From the NCBI GenBank assembly GCA_934203205.1, contig CAKPYV010000056.1, positions 1 through 8,481 on the forward strand: a DNA stretch of 8,481 nucleotides, in the 5' to 3' direction. A program made the translations under genes and the position numbers. Positions 1 to 6,822 of this stretch are shown here, piece by piece. Each line of letters starts with the position of its first letter. Positions within the stretch are counted from its first letter, which is position 1. Under the pieces are notes generated by a model. It was given only the letters and a program-made list of their open reading frames with translations. It had not been told where the DNA came from and searched no databases. The stretch is from an uncultured Anaerovibrio sp. GTDB lineage: Bacteria; Bacillota; Negativicutes; Selenomonadales; Selenomonadaceae.

Positions 1-17
1 AGAATCGAAAAATCACG
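1..17 (+). other. candidate guide segment of the omega RNA
   Basis: In IscB systems the guide (about 16 nt) lies directly 5' of the omega RNA scaffold and comes from DNA flanking the element's left end. The bases just before ATGA at 18 occupy that position. The window begins here, so upstream sequence and any promoter are not visible. The assignment depends wholly on the HEARO call, and the exact guide/scaffold junction is uncertain by a few bases. Confidence 0.35.
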
Positions 18-253
18 ATGATTCGACAACAGCCGGAGGGGCATGACACTTTTGCGTCGGGAGACTCCTGCTTTTGCGTAGCAAAAGTGGCCCCGGTGGC
101 ACTTTCTATCATTACGGCCTCTGTGAATTGGCTCAGCGACAAGCGGTATCTGTGCGTTAGGATAAATCATCAGATAGGGCCATTAAGTCGGACAGAGCAA
201 AAGTCGTTATGACCGCAGGCTGTATTTCGAGAACCCACCGACATAACGACTTT
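18..253 (+). ncRNA. HEARO / IscB-type omega RNA, apparently without its iscB gene
   Basis: HEARO RNAs are the guide-RNA scaffolds (omega RNA) of IscB, the transposon-encoded nuclease ancestral to Cas9. Seen: the segment begins ATGA (18-21) followed by TTCGACAAC, matching the reported preference of HEARO elements for ATGA/GTGA junctions. It can fold as GCC 32-34 with GGC 98-100, GGGGC 38-42 with GCCCC 90-94, a perfect CTTTTGC-GTA-GCAAAAG hairpin (71-87), CTCTGT 119-124 with ACAGAG 192-197, TATCTG 147-152 with CAGATA 171-176, and a perfect 12-bp terminal stem 200-211/242-253. The stretch AGCGG (142-146) to GGATAAATCATCAGATA (160-176) resembles, from memory, the 3' half of the OgeuIscB omega RNA. 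No iscB follows; a DUF805 gene does. The family call is from recognition plus the fold, not a covariance-model hit. A tmRNA or riboswitch is less likely, because no tRNA-like end or known aptamer core is seen. The 3' end is set at the terminal hairpin. Confidence 0.66.
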
Positions 254-269
254 CATTTCCAATATTTAG

Positions 270-353
270 GGAGATAGGCAACTCGGCAAATCAGAATTTA
301 TCCCCGTAATCAACAAAAGGCAGAAACACATCGTACTCCTGATCATATACCAT
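270..353 (+). pseudogene. possible decayed N-terminus of iscB
   Basis: Bases 254-436 contain no intact gene. A ribosome-binding-like AGGGAGA (268-274) is followed by a frame whose codons from 282 read LGKSEFIPVINKRQK. This resembles the usual IscB opening (a short lead, then V/I-PVINK and a basic stretch) at the right place after the RNA. There is no ATG (CTC sits where a start would be expected), and the resemblance ends after about a dozen codons, where IscB would continue PLMPT. None of the RuvC, bridge-helix or HNH parts are present. The frame is open to about 436 without recognisable content. On the opposite strand the same bases encode a 23-codon frame ending in DYGDKF, so a truncated minus-strand gene tail is an alternative. 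Weak call. Confidence 0.28.
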
Positions 354-360
354 GGCAAAC

Positions 361-391
361 TTGACTCAAAAGCAGGATTTTTCAATTTTAT
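361..391 (+). promoter_or_regulatory. weak candidate promoter for the DUF805 gene
   Basis: TTGACT (361-366) is a good -35, but the best -10 match, TTTTAT (386-391), lies at a long 19-base spacing. It sits 45 bases before the start codon, and no better candidate is visible between the RNA and the gene. Confidence 0.25.
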
Positions 392-436
392 GTCGAATGA
401 TTTACATAGAAACATAAAAAGGAGGACTTTATTATA

Positions 437-814
437 ATGCCTGATTTAAAATCTTTTTTCTCCTATAAAGGGCGGCTGGGACGGTTGCAATATTTTCTGC
501 GGCAAGGAGCTGTTTGCATAATCTTTGCTTTGCTAGGCTACTCCCTAGAAACCCCTGAGGGAATGTTTGTTTCGGCCTTTGTGCAGAATATACTTATCTC
601 ACTACTTATGATTGCGCGCTTCCATGATCTTGACAAACCTGGTTATTGGGTTATTATACCTTTTGTTTGCGATATGATAACCATGGCCTTAATATTCAAT
701 GGCTCCATGAATATAATGGCCGGTGTCTGCTCTCTTATTGCCTTTGGCATAAGGATATACACTCTATTTGCGCCAGGAACCCCTGGACCAAACTCTTATG
801 GCCGCCAACCATAA
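437..814 (+). CDS. DUF805 family small membrane protein
   Basis: A 125-aa integral membrane protein of unknown function. Family marks are visible: a short N-terminal segment with KGRLGRLQYF (11-20, the usual F-x-GR-x-x-R-x-x-F/Y pattern), RFHDLDKPGYW (61-71, matching the conserved RLHDIGKSGWW), and the C-terminal GTPGPNSYG (114-122), which is diagnostic. Hydrophobic segments lie at about 23-37, 44-60, 71-87 and 94-111, so four membrane helices are likely. The ATG at 437 is supported by AAGGAGGA (419-426) at good spacing. It is a monocistron, flanked upstream by the RNA remnant and downstream by a hairpin shared with the convergent chemotaxis gene. DUF805 proteins have no settled biochemical role; this one is of typical size and looks intact. 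Confidence 0.9.
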   Translation: MPDLKSFFSYKGRLGRLQYFLRQGAVCIIFALLGYSLETPEGMFVSAFVQNILISLLMIARFHDLDKPGYWVIIPFVCDMITMALIFNGSMNIMAGVCSLIAFGIRIYTLFAPGTPGPNSYGRQP

Positions 815-841
815 AATCAATATAGAAACAGCCAACAGAAA

Positions 842-896
842 ACCGGCCTCCAAAAATTAGATTATAATTCTAACTTTTGGAGGCCGGTAAAATTTT
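842..896. terminator. bidirectional hairpin terminator, homologous to the IS tip at 8410-8456
   Basis: ACCGGCCTCCAAAA (842-855) pairs with TTTTGGAGGCCGGT (875-888). The stem continues with TTAGA/TCTAA (857-861/869-873) after one A/C mismatch, leaving a 7-base loop. It is followed by TTTT (893-896) on the plus strand and by TTTT directly after the stem on the minus strand, so it can end both the DUF805 gene and the convergent chemotaxis gene. Read on the minus strand, it matches the left end of the insertion sequence at 8410-8456 without gaps at 40 of 47 positions. Confidence 0.85.
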
Positions 897-919
897 CACG
901 GTTGCTATAGCTCTCTGGT

Positions 920-2884
920 TTAAATAGAGAAGCGGTTTAACTCGCCCTGCAGCTTGGTTGACAGTTCAGCCAAGGCATTGGAAGCAGTCTGTATCTCCTG
1001 CATTGAGGCAAGCTGTGACTGACTTCTATCACTGATATATTTCATACCTTTGGTATTTTCTTCCAGATAAGCGGAAATATCATGTACTGCCTGCTGTACC
1101 TGCTGGCTTCCATCACGCTGTTTATCAGACAACATCTTGATTTCGTTAATCTTGCTAGTAAGATTTTCGATGGAAGCAAAAATTTCTTTAAAGGAATCCA
1201 CGGTCTGACGTACAGACAACACGCCAGTCTCTACGCCCTGACAGCTTCGATCCATATTTCGGATTGCCATAGTCGTTTCATTTTGTACCTGAGTGATAAT
1301 TTTAGCAATCTCCTTGGCTGCTTCATCTGTCTGATTTGCTAACTTGGAAACCTCTTCAGCCACAACGGCAAAACCACGGCCATGCTCACCTGCCCTAGCT
1401 GCCTCAATAGCTGCATTCAAGGAGAGCAAATTGGTCTGCTCGGCAATCTCGCTGATGGTATCTACAATCTGACCAACCTGATTGGATTTCTCACCTAGCT
1501 CAGCAATTGCGCTGGCCGTAGCATTAACATCCGACTGAATGGTCAGTATCTGCTGTACAGCTGAATCTGACTTACGTGAACCATCGTCTGCTATCTTCTG
1601 GCTATCAACTGCAGCCGCTGCCGCTGCATCTGCTGCAGTGACTGTTGAGTCAATCGCATCCACCATATCCGTAATCGTAACAATAGAATCATGGGAAACA
1701 GCAAGCTTGGCCTGAGTATTCTTTGCAGCCTCTGCCATATGCATTTTGGTTTCCGTTGCAATATCCACCACGGACTCTACCGTAGCAGAAAGTTCTTCAG
1801 AAGCCGCTGACACGCTCTCGCCAGTTTCTGCAGATTTGAAAATCAATTTTTTCAAACTATCTACTGTCTTATTAAAGCTTTCCCCTAAAGCACGGATTTC
1901 TTCCAAACCATTATCGGTTTCAATTTTCTGACGCAAATCACCATTGGAAATTCTCTGTAATGCTCCAAGCACTTCATTCAACGGACTGGTAATACCAGCT
2001 GACAAGCGGATGGCTGCCAATACGCTGATAATAAAGGCTACAGCTGCCAACACTAAATCTATCAAGGCAATTGACCAAAAATGACGGTAAATATCTGCTA
2101 GAGGCTGATAGGTAATAACTCCCCAGCCATAGTCTTCAACAGGTGCATAAGCAATCAATGAATCAACGCCCATACTGGAATTGCCCTGCATTGTACCTGT
2201 TTCACCCTTGGTAACTGCAGCTGCATAAGGCAACTCCATCAGGCTATCCTGGTTTTCGATACTTGATTTGTCAGGATGAGCCATCAATACGCCATTTTTG
2301 TCGATAATATCCATATACCCAGTCTCACCCATGACTATGCTGTCCGTAGTATCCCATAGTGATTTGAGAGATATATCAGAAGCAACGACTCCGACAATTT
2401 CACCGTTTGCTCCCCTAATAGGATCGGCAATAGTCAGGCATAAATGCTTCGTTGTGGATGATACATAGGCCTCCGTAGCAAAACTATCCCCTTTGATAGC
2501 TGCCTTGAAATACTCTTTTTCTGCGCGATTAGCCAGCTTGCCGCTAGAACGTACAATCTGATTGCCATCCTTGTCTAACACGGCAATCAACTCAAACTGA
2601 TGATTCTTTGCCTGTATATCCTTAATTGCCTGCAACATCTGCTCAGGCTGCATAGCACGTACAGAGGGCATAGCTGCAATAGCCATATTAGTCCCCCGAT
2701 AAGCATCAATATTGTGCTTGAATGCGGCCGCCATCTGCTGGTTGAACTGCAAATCTGCCTGCACGGTTGTTTCTTTCAAACTGCCAAGTAAAGTAATACA
2801 ATTAATGACAAATAAAATCAGCAAAGGTACACAGGAAAAAAGCACAAACAGCATCATCAGCCGTGACTTTAATGAATGGTTCAT
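920..2884 (-). CDS. methyl-accepting chemotaxis protein (dCache-HAMP-MCP signal)
   Basis: A 654-aa transmembrane chemoreceptor that would signal ligand binding to the CheA/CheW arrays and so to the flagellar motor. Architecture: a short basic N-terminus, membrane helix at about 9-33, extracytoplasmic dCache-like sensor at about 40-262 (AVLDKDGNQIV 101-111, GEIVGVVASDIS 161-172, and a second PAS-like lobe with GETGYMDIIDKNG 186-198), second membrane helix at about 270-292, HAMP at about 293-346, then a long coiled coil. The highly conserved hairpin tip is at about 480-515 (AEQTNLLSLNAAIEAARAGE, then GRGFAVVAEEV). The C-terminus ends LNRFSI, with no CheR-tethering pentapeptide. I do not see the complete dCache amino-acid-binding motif, so the ligand is unknown. 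The ATG at 2884 follows TAGGAGGAA (2891-2899). It appears to have its own promoter at 2945-2973 and ends at the shared hairpin. No che genes are nearby, so it is an orphan receptor. Confidence 0.95.
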   Translation of the reverse strand: MNHSLKSRLMMLFVLFSCVPLLILFVINCITLLGSLKETTVQADLQFNQQMAAAFKHNIDAYRGTNMAIAAMPSVRAMQPEQMLQAIKDIQAKNHQFELIAVLDKDGNQIVRSSGKLANRAEKEYFKAAIKGDSFATEAYVSSTTKHLCLTIADPIRGANGEIVGVVASDISLKSLWDTTDSIVMGETGYMDIIDKNGVLMAHPDKSSIENQDSLMELPYAAAVTKGETGTMQGNSSMGVDSLIAYAPVEDYGWGVITYQPLADIYRHFWSIALIDLVLAAVAFIISVLAAIRLSAGITSPLNEVLGALQRISNGDLRQKIETDNGLEEIRALGESFNKTVDSLKKLIFKSAETGESVSAASEELSATVESVVDIATETKMHMAEAAKNTQAKLAVSHDSIVTITDMVDAIDSTVTAADAAAAAAVDSQKIADDGSRKSDSAVQQILTIQSDVNATASAIAELGEKSNQVGQIVDTISEIAEQTNLLSLNAAIEAARAGEHGRGFAVVAEEVSKLANQTDEAAKEIAKIITQVQNETTMAIRNMDRSCQGVETGVLSVRQTVDSFKEIFASIENLTSKINEIKMLSDKQRDGSQQVQQAVHDISAYLEENTKGMKYISDRSQSQLASMQEIQTASNALAELSTKLQGELNRFSI

Positions 2885-2944
2885 TGAAAATTCCTCCTAC
2901 TTAAGCAATTAACATACTTATTTGTCAATTGCCAGTTCTTTTTA

Positions 2945-2973
2945 ATTATAATACCGTACATGAACAAATTCAA
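2945..2973 (-). promoter_or_regulatory. sigma-A type promoter of the chemotaxis receptor gene
   Basis: On the minus strand TTGAAT (2968-2973) and a perfect TATAAT (2945-2950) are separated by 17 bases. Transcription would start near 2938, giving a leader of about 55 bases before the ATG at 2884. No terminator is visible between tsaC and this site, so read-through from the tsaC operon may add to expression. I see no sigma-28 motility promoter. Confidence 0.6.
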
Positions 2974-3006
2974 CTAATTTTATCTATATTCCCTGGCTTT
3001 TGCGTG

Positions 3007-3672
3007 CTATTTCAAGTTTTCTGCCACTGTTTTATAGATTTCTTCATCACTTATGGCGCCGTGGCGAATAATAACAGGTTTACTGCCAGTGCAGTCTACA
3101 ATAGTGGATTCTCTACCAATGGCGCAAGAGCCACCATCCAAGATCATAGCCAGCCGCCCAGCCATATCCCCAAAGACATCTGCCCCACTCTTGGGGCTTA
3201 CATGTCCAGAAATATTGGCACTGGGCACCGCCAAAGGCGCCCCCACAGCCTGCAATACTGCCAAAGCCACAGGATTATCCGGAATGCGAATCCCTACTGT
3301 ATCCCTACCGCCAGTCACCAACTCTGGCACCTGAGCTGCCTTGGGCAACACTACCGTAAGCGGCCCAGGGGCAAATTTAGCTAACAATTTCCGCGCCATC
3401 AGTGGCACATAAGCAGCTATCTGCTGAATCATATTCACATTAGCCACTTGCAAAGAAAAAGCCTTGCCGGCTGGACGATTCTTGGCCGCATAAAGCCTTT
3501 CCACTGCCTCTGCATTCAAGCCTAAAGCACCAATACCATAGACGGTTTCCGTAGGAAAAGCCACCAACTCACCAGCTTTCAAAAGCTGAGCAGCCCTTTG
3601 AATCTCCCTTTGCTGACGGGACACATCCCTGATGTGCACCATTTCTGTAGGCTGATTAAAAATATCTTCCAT
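3007..3672 (-). CDS. tsaC: L-threonylcarbamoyladenylate synthase (TsaC/YrdC/Sua5 family, short form)
   Basis: Makes threonylcarbamoyl-AMP from L-threonine, bicarbonate and ATP, the first step of N6-threonylcarbamoyladenosine (t6A) formation at position 37 of ANN-decoding tRNAs; the TsaD/B/E complex then transfers it. Motifs in the 221-aa form: PTETVYGIGA (40-49), KNRP (64-67), PGPLTVVLP (102-110), GIRIPDNP (127-134), AVPSANISGHVSP (148-160) and GRESTIVDC (186-194). It lacks the extra C-terminal Sua5 domain found in B. subtilis YwlC. I chose the ATG at 3672 because GGAGA lies nine bases before it. An in-frame GTG at 3702 would give 231 aa and overlap prmC, but has no ribosome binding site. It is the last gene of the prfA-prmC-tsaC run, starting 17 bases after the prmC stop. 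Confidence 0.93.
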   Translation of the reverse strand: MEDIFNQPTEMVHIRDVSRQQREIQRAAQLLKAGELVAFPTETVYGIGALGLNAEAVERLYAAKNRPAGKAFSLQVANVNMIQQIAAYVPLMARKLLAKFAPGPLTVVLPKAAQVPELVTGGRDTVGIRIPDNPVALAVLQAVGAPLAVPSANISGHVSPKSGADVFGDMAGRLAMILDGGSCAIGRESTIVDCTGSKPVIIRHGAISDEEIYKTVAENLK

Positions 3673-3689
3673 ATTTATCCATCTCCATT

Positions 3690-4562
3690 TTAGGCCTTCC
3701 ACAGGATTACTACCCGCTCAATCCCAGCCAAATCCCGCAGAATTTCACATTTGCCCCACTGACTCATATCCTTAGCCAAGGCTTCCAGCTGACAAGCCTG
3801 ATGAATGCCAACTTCCATAGCCAAAAAACCGCCATCTTTCAGCAAATCACCGGATTCTGCCAGCAAACGACGATAAAAATCCAAACCATCCTCGCCGCCA
3901 TCCAGTGCTCCCATTGGCTCATAAGCCTTTACATCGGCAGCTAAAGTAGCAATATCTGCCTTGGGAATATAAGGTGGGTTAGAAACTATAGCATTCAGCA
4001 GCTCTCCCTTGGCCTTCAAAGGTGCCAGCAAATCCCCCAGAAAAAATTCCACCCGCTGGGATAACCCCAGAGAAAGGCTGTTTTCCTTGGCTACCGCCAA
4101 TGCTCCCGGCGAAATATCCACCGCCATAGCTCTTAACTTAGGCAGATAATTCAAAAGAGATAAGCAAATAGCTCCTGTGCCAGTGCCAATATCTGCCAAG
4201 GTACTATTTTCCCCGGCTGCTGGCAATCTCTGCAACACAGCTTCCACCAGAATCTCCGTATCGGGACGAGGTATCAGAGTATCCTTTGTTACCTTGAAGT
4301 CCAAGCCCATAAAATCCCGATGGCCAGTAATATAAGCTACCGGCTCATGTTGTACCCGCCTTTTGATACATTCTCTATAAGCTGCCAGCTCTGATTGCTC
4401 CAAGGGCTGATCAAAATGCACATAAAGGTAAATCCGCTCTGGCCGATTGAGCACATGGGCCAGCAAAACCTCTGCATCCAGACGAGGAGAATCCAGCTGA
4501 GCCTTCTGAAAATACTCCTCTGTCCATTTTAGAATTTTCCCAATGGTCCAAACTTCTGACAT
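3690..4562 (-). CDS. prmC: peptide chain release factor N5-glutamine methyltransferase
   Basis: Transfers a methyl group from S-adenosylmethionine to the glutamine of the GGQ motif in release factors 1 and 2, raising termination efficiency. The 290-aa length is normal. Seen: N-terminal helical release-factor-binding domain (about 1-85, including SPRLDAEVLLAHVL 25-38), TLIPRPDTEILVE (95-107), the SAM-binding loop LADIGTGTGAICLSL (122-136), acidic D149 at the end of the next strand, and the catalytic NPPY (195-198) that positions the glutamine amide. It starts one base after the prfA stop codon (TAA-T-ATG), with AAGGTG as ribosome binding site inside the end of prfA. Translational coupling to its own substrate gene is therefore likely. 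The pairing with prfA is classical and makes the assignment firm. Confidence 0.97.
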   Translation of the reverse strand: MSEVWTIGKILKWTEEYFQKAQLDSPRLDAEVLLAHVLNRPERIYLYVHFDQPLEQSELAAYRECIKRRVQHEPVAYITGHRDFMGLDFKVTKDTLIPRPDTEILVEAVLQRLPAAGENSTLADIGTGTGAICLSLLNYLPKLRAMAVDISPGALAVAKENSLSLGLSQRVEFFLGDLLAPLKAKGELLNAIVSNPPYIPKADIATLAADVKAYEPMGALDGGEDGLDFYRRLLAESGDLLKDGGFLAMEVGIHQACQLEALAKDMSQWGKCEILRDLAGIERVVILWKA

Positions 4563-4563
4563 A

Positions 4564-5640
4564 TTATTGCACCTTTTTCAGTCTTTCTGCCTGATCTGCT
4601 GTAATCAAGGCATTTATCAGCTCATCCAGCTGACCATTCAGCACAGACTCCAGCTTATGCAGGGTAAGGCCAATACGATGGTCAGTAACCCGTCCCTGAG
4701 GGAAATTATAAGTTCTGATTCTCTGACTACGGTCCCCAGAACCTACCTGGCTCTTACGGTCTGCCGCAATGGCATCAGCCTGTTGCTGCTGTGCCTGCTC
4801 CAACACTCTGGCTCTCAGCACACGCATGGCCTTTTCCTTGTTTTTCAACTGGGATTTTTCATCCTGACACTGTACCACAATACCTGTTGGCAAATGGGTA
4901 ATACGAATGGCAGATTCAGTTTTATTTACATACTGACCACCAGCACCACCAGCTCGATAGGTATCAATCCGCAGCTCCTCTGGGCGAATGTCCACGTCTA
5001 CTTCATCCGCCTCTGGCAATACAGCCACCGTAACAGCAGAAGTATGTATACGGCCACCGGATTCTGTAACAGGCACCCGCTGTACTCTATGGGTACCGCT
5101 TTCGTACTTCAGCTTGCTATAAGCTCCCTGTCCCTCTACGGCAAAGGAAATTTCCTTGAAGCCTCCAATTTCGGTAGGATTGGCATCCATAATATTGACC
5201 TTCCAGCCCTGGGCCTCAGCATAACGGGAGTACATTCTAAACAAATCTCCGGCAAAAAGGGCAGCCTCCTCGCCACCAACACCGCCACGGATTTCTACAA
5301 TAACATTCTTGTCATCATTAGGATCTCTAGGCAGCAGCAAAATAGGCAGCTGTTCATCCAGCGCCTCCTTGCGGGCTCTCAGCTCTGCTAGCTCCTCCTC
5401 CACCATATGGCGGAACTCATTATCATCAATGCCCTCGGACAGCATATTCTTGTCGTCCTCAATGCCGGTACAAACCTGCTTGTATTCCCGATAGGCTGTA
5501 ACAATAGGCTCCAAGCCAGCATGCTCCCGATTGTAGCGCTGCCAGCGGGACATATCTTCCAATACAGAAGGATCACTTATCAGGGATTCCAACTCCAGAT
5601 ATTTGTCCTCTACAGCCTGCAATTTATCCATCATATTCAT
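4564..5640 (-). CDS. prfA: peptide chain release factor 1
   Basis: Recognises UAA and UAG stop codons in the ribosomal A site and triggers hydrolysis of peptidyl-tRNA. The 358-aa length is typical. Visible: N-terminal helical domain (about 1-110), RGGVGGEEAALFAGDL (118-133), the stop-codon-reading tripeptide PVT (190-192, the P-x-T signature of RF1 as opposed to SPF in RF2), SGGRIHTSAVTVAVLPE (194-210) and the catalytic GGQ (234-236) within RAGGAGGQYVNKTESA. The last is the glutamine methylated by the product of the next gene, prmC. The start ATG at 5640 has GGAG 11 bases upstream; ATGs two and three codons later are possible but less well spaced. It lies three bases after the DUF1385 stop, in the same operon. 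Confidence 0.98.
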   Translation of the reverse strand: MNMMDKLQAVEDKYLELESLISDPSVLEDMSRWQRYNREHAGLEPIVTAYREYKQVCTGIEDDKNMLSEGIDDNEFRHMVEEELAELRARKEALDEQLPILLLPRDPNDDKNVIVEIRGGVGGEEAALFAGDLFRMYSRYAEAQGWKVNIMDANPTEIGGFKEISFAVEGQGAYSKLKYESGTHRVQRVPVTESGGRIHTSAVTVAVLPEADEVDVDIRPEELRIDTYRAGGAGGQYVNKTESAIRITHLPTGIVVQCQDEKSQLKNKEKAMRVLRARVLEQAQQQQADAIAADRKSQVGSGDRSQRIRTYNFPQGRVTDHRIGLTLHKLESVLNGQLDELINALITADQAERLKKVQ

Positions 5641-5643
5641 ATA

Positions 5644-6549
5644 TTAATACACTCCATCTCTATAATCCCCACTGCCGGCAGGAATTTTATCAGCAGGCAA
5701 TACAGACTTGGCGGACTCAATAGCTACCTCCAGCATATCCGGCTCTGGTTCTCTAGTGGTCAAACGCTGCAACCACAGCCCCGGCTTTACAGCCCAGCCT
5801 AGGAGACAGCTATCAGAATTTGCCGAAAATCTAATAATCTCATAGGAAATACCTGCCACCACTGGCAGCAAAACAATTCTGCTTGCAATTCGCTCTATCA
5901 GGCTGGGCCAGCCTAGAAAGGCAAAGACGAAAATACTTACTAGCATTACAATAAGCAAAAAGGAAGTACCACATCTCTTGTGAAATCTGGTATGCTTCAT
6001 GGCATTTTCCACAGTTAATGCCTCTCCCGCCTCAAAGCAGGCAATGGTCTTATGCTCTGCCCCATGATATTGGAACACTCGCTGAATATCCTTCATGCGG
6101 GAAATTCCCACAATATAGGCTATAAAAATAAACAGCCGTAACAGCCCCTCCATAAGATTCAGGAAAACTGGATCCTCTGTAATGCTGTGAAAAAGCTTGG
6201 CTGCCCCAGTAGGAATAGCAATAAACAAAACAGCTGCCAGCACAAAGGCAAAAGCAATGGTTCCTGCCAGCTCCCTATCAGAAAGCTGTTCCTCCTCTTC
6301 CCCAGCCATCTGAGCAGAATAACCCAGGGAACGAATACCAATAACCAAGGATTCTATCAGGGACACACAGCCTCGCAACAGAGGCTTTTTCAGTACTGGA
6401 TATCTATCGCTAATAGAATTCACAGGCCGACTGTTTATTTCAATTTTACCCTCCGGGGTGCGGACTGCCGTAGCTGTCAGCTCCGGCCCCCGCATCATAA
6501 CTCCTTCAATAACAGCCTGACCGCCGATAGTAATTTTCTTCTCTTCCAT
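5644..6549 (-). CDS. DUF1385 family membrane protein (YqhQ-like)
   Basis: A 301-aa membrane protein of the DUF1385 family (B. subtilis YqhQ), with no established biochemical function. Conserved blocks: GGQAVIEGVMMRGP (9-22) at the N-terminus, the histidine-rich YHGAEHKTIACFEAGE (161-176) and HTRFHKRCGTSF (186-197), whose His, Glu and Cys residues look like a possible metal or catalytic site (inference). Hydrophobic segments lie at about 97-117, 134-150, 196-214 and 222-238. The ATG at 6549 has AGAAAGGA (6561-6568) upstream. It sits between rpmE and prfA, an arrangement common in Clostridia and Negativicutes. No clear promoter lies between the rpmE terminator and this gene, so transcription probably comes by read-through of that terminator. 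Confidence 0.92.
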   Translation of the reverse strand: MEEKKITIGGQAVIEGVMMRGPELTATAVRTPEGKIEINSRPVNSISDRYPVLKKPLLRGCVSLIESLVIGIRSLGYSAQMAGEEEEQLSDRELAGTIAFAFVLAAVLFIAIPTGAAKLFHSITEDPVFLNLMEGLLRLFIFIAYIVGISRMKDIQRVFQYHGAEHKTIACFEAGEALTVENAMKHTRFHKRCGTSFLLIVMLVSIFVFAFLGWPSLIERIASRIVLLPVVAGISYEIIRFSANSDSCLLGWAVKPGLWLQRLTTREPEPDMLEVAIESAKSVLPADKIPAGSGDYRDGVY

Positions 6550-6585
6550 ATCTATGTAAATCCTTTCTCAAAAGGCTATTCATAC

Positions 6586-6616
6586 AAAAAAAGAGCAGGA
6601 CAATCCGTCCTGCTCT
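6586..6616 (-). terminator. intrinsic terminator after rpmE
   Basis: A perfect 10-bp stem, AGAGCAGGAC (6592-6601) with GTCCTGCTCT (6607-6616), and a 5-base loop. On the minus strand it is followed by a run of T (complement of 6586-6591). It starts 8 bases after the rpmE stop. Because the DUF1385-prfA operon has no evident promoter of its own, this terminator may be partial and set the ratio of rpmE to downstream transcripts. Confidence 0.88.
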
Positions 6617-6624
6617 CCCAGTTC

Positions 6625-6822
6625 TTATTTTGCGTAACGCTTGTTGAACTTCTCAATACGACCACCAGCTGCGATATCACGCTGACGACCGGTGAAGAAA
6701 GGATGGCACTTGGAGCAAACATCAACTCTCAGCTCAGCCTTAGTGGAGCCAGTAGTGAAAGTATTGCCGCAACCGCAGATAACCTTTGCCTCAAAGAATT
6801 CTGGATGAATACCGTTCTTCAT
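6625..6822 (-). CDS. rpmE: 50S ribosomal protein L31, zinc-binding type
   Basis: A component of the large ribosomal subunit that bridges to the small subunit. The 65-aa length is normal. MKNGIHPEFF opens it, and the four zinc-ligand cysteines C16, C18, C36 and C39 (CGC and CSKC) are all present, so this is the zinc-containing form. HPFFTGRQ (40-47) and the final GRIEKFNKRY are family signatures. The ATG at 6822 has GAGGTG (6830-6835) seven bases upstream. The reading frame is open further upstream to 6927, but that part has no L31 homology and lies in the leader. It has its own promoter, a structured leader and a terminator. Confidence 0.98.
   Translation of the reverse strand: MKNGIHPEFFEAKVICGCGNTFTTGSTKAELRVDVCSKCHPFFTGRQRDIAAGGRIEKFNKRYAK

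Noticed and set aside
18..60. tmRNA start, because of the ATGATTCGAC motif
   Set aside because: There is no tRNA-like acceptor end, no TPsiC-like 3' arm and no tag ending in LAA within 400 bases.
18..212. 64-codon frame on the plus strand
   Set aside because: It lies inside the structured RNA, starts at the ATGA junction itself, has no ribosome binding site and resembles no protein family.
3673..3702. GTG start giving tsaC ten extra residues
   Set aside because: There is no ribosome binding site and it overlaps prmC; the ATG at 3672 is well served by GGAGA. It cannot be excluded entirely.
4543..5391. 282-codon plus-strand frame
   Set aside because: It is antisense to prfA, whose motifs are complete; the translation is low-complexity and matches nothing.
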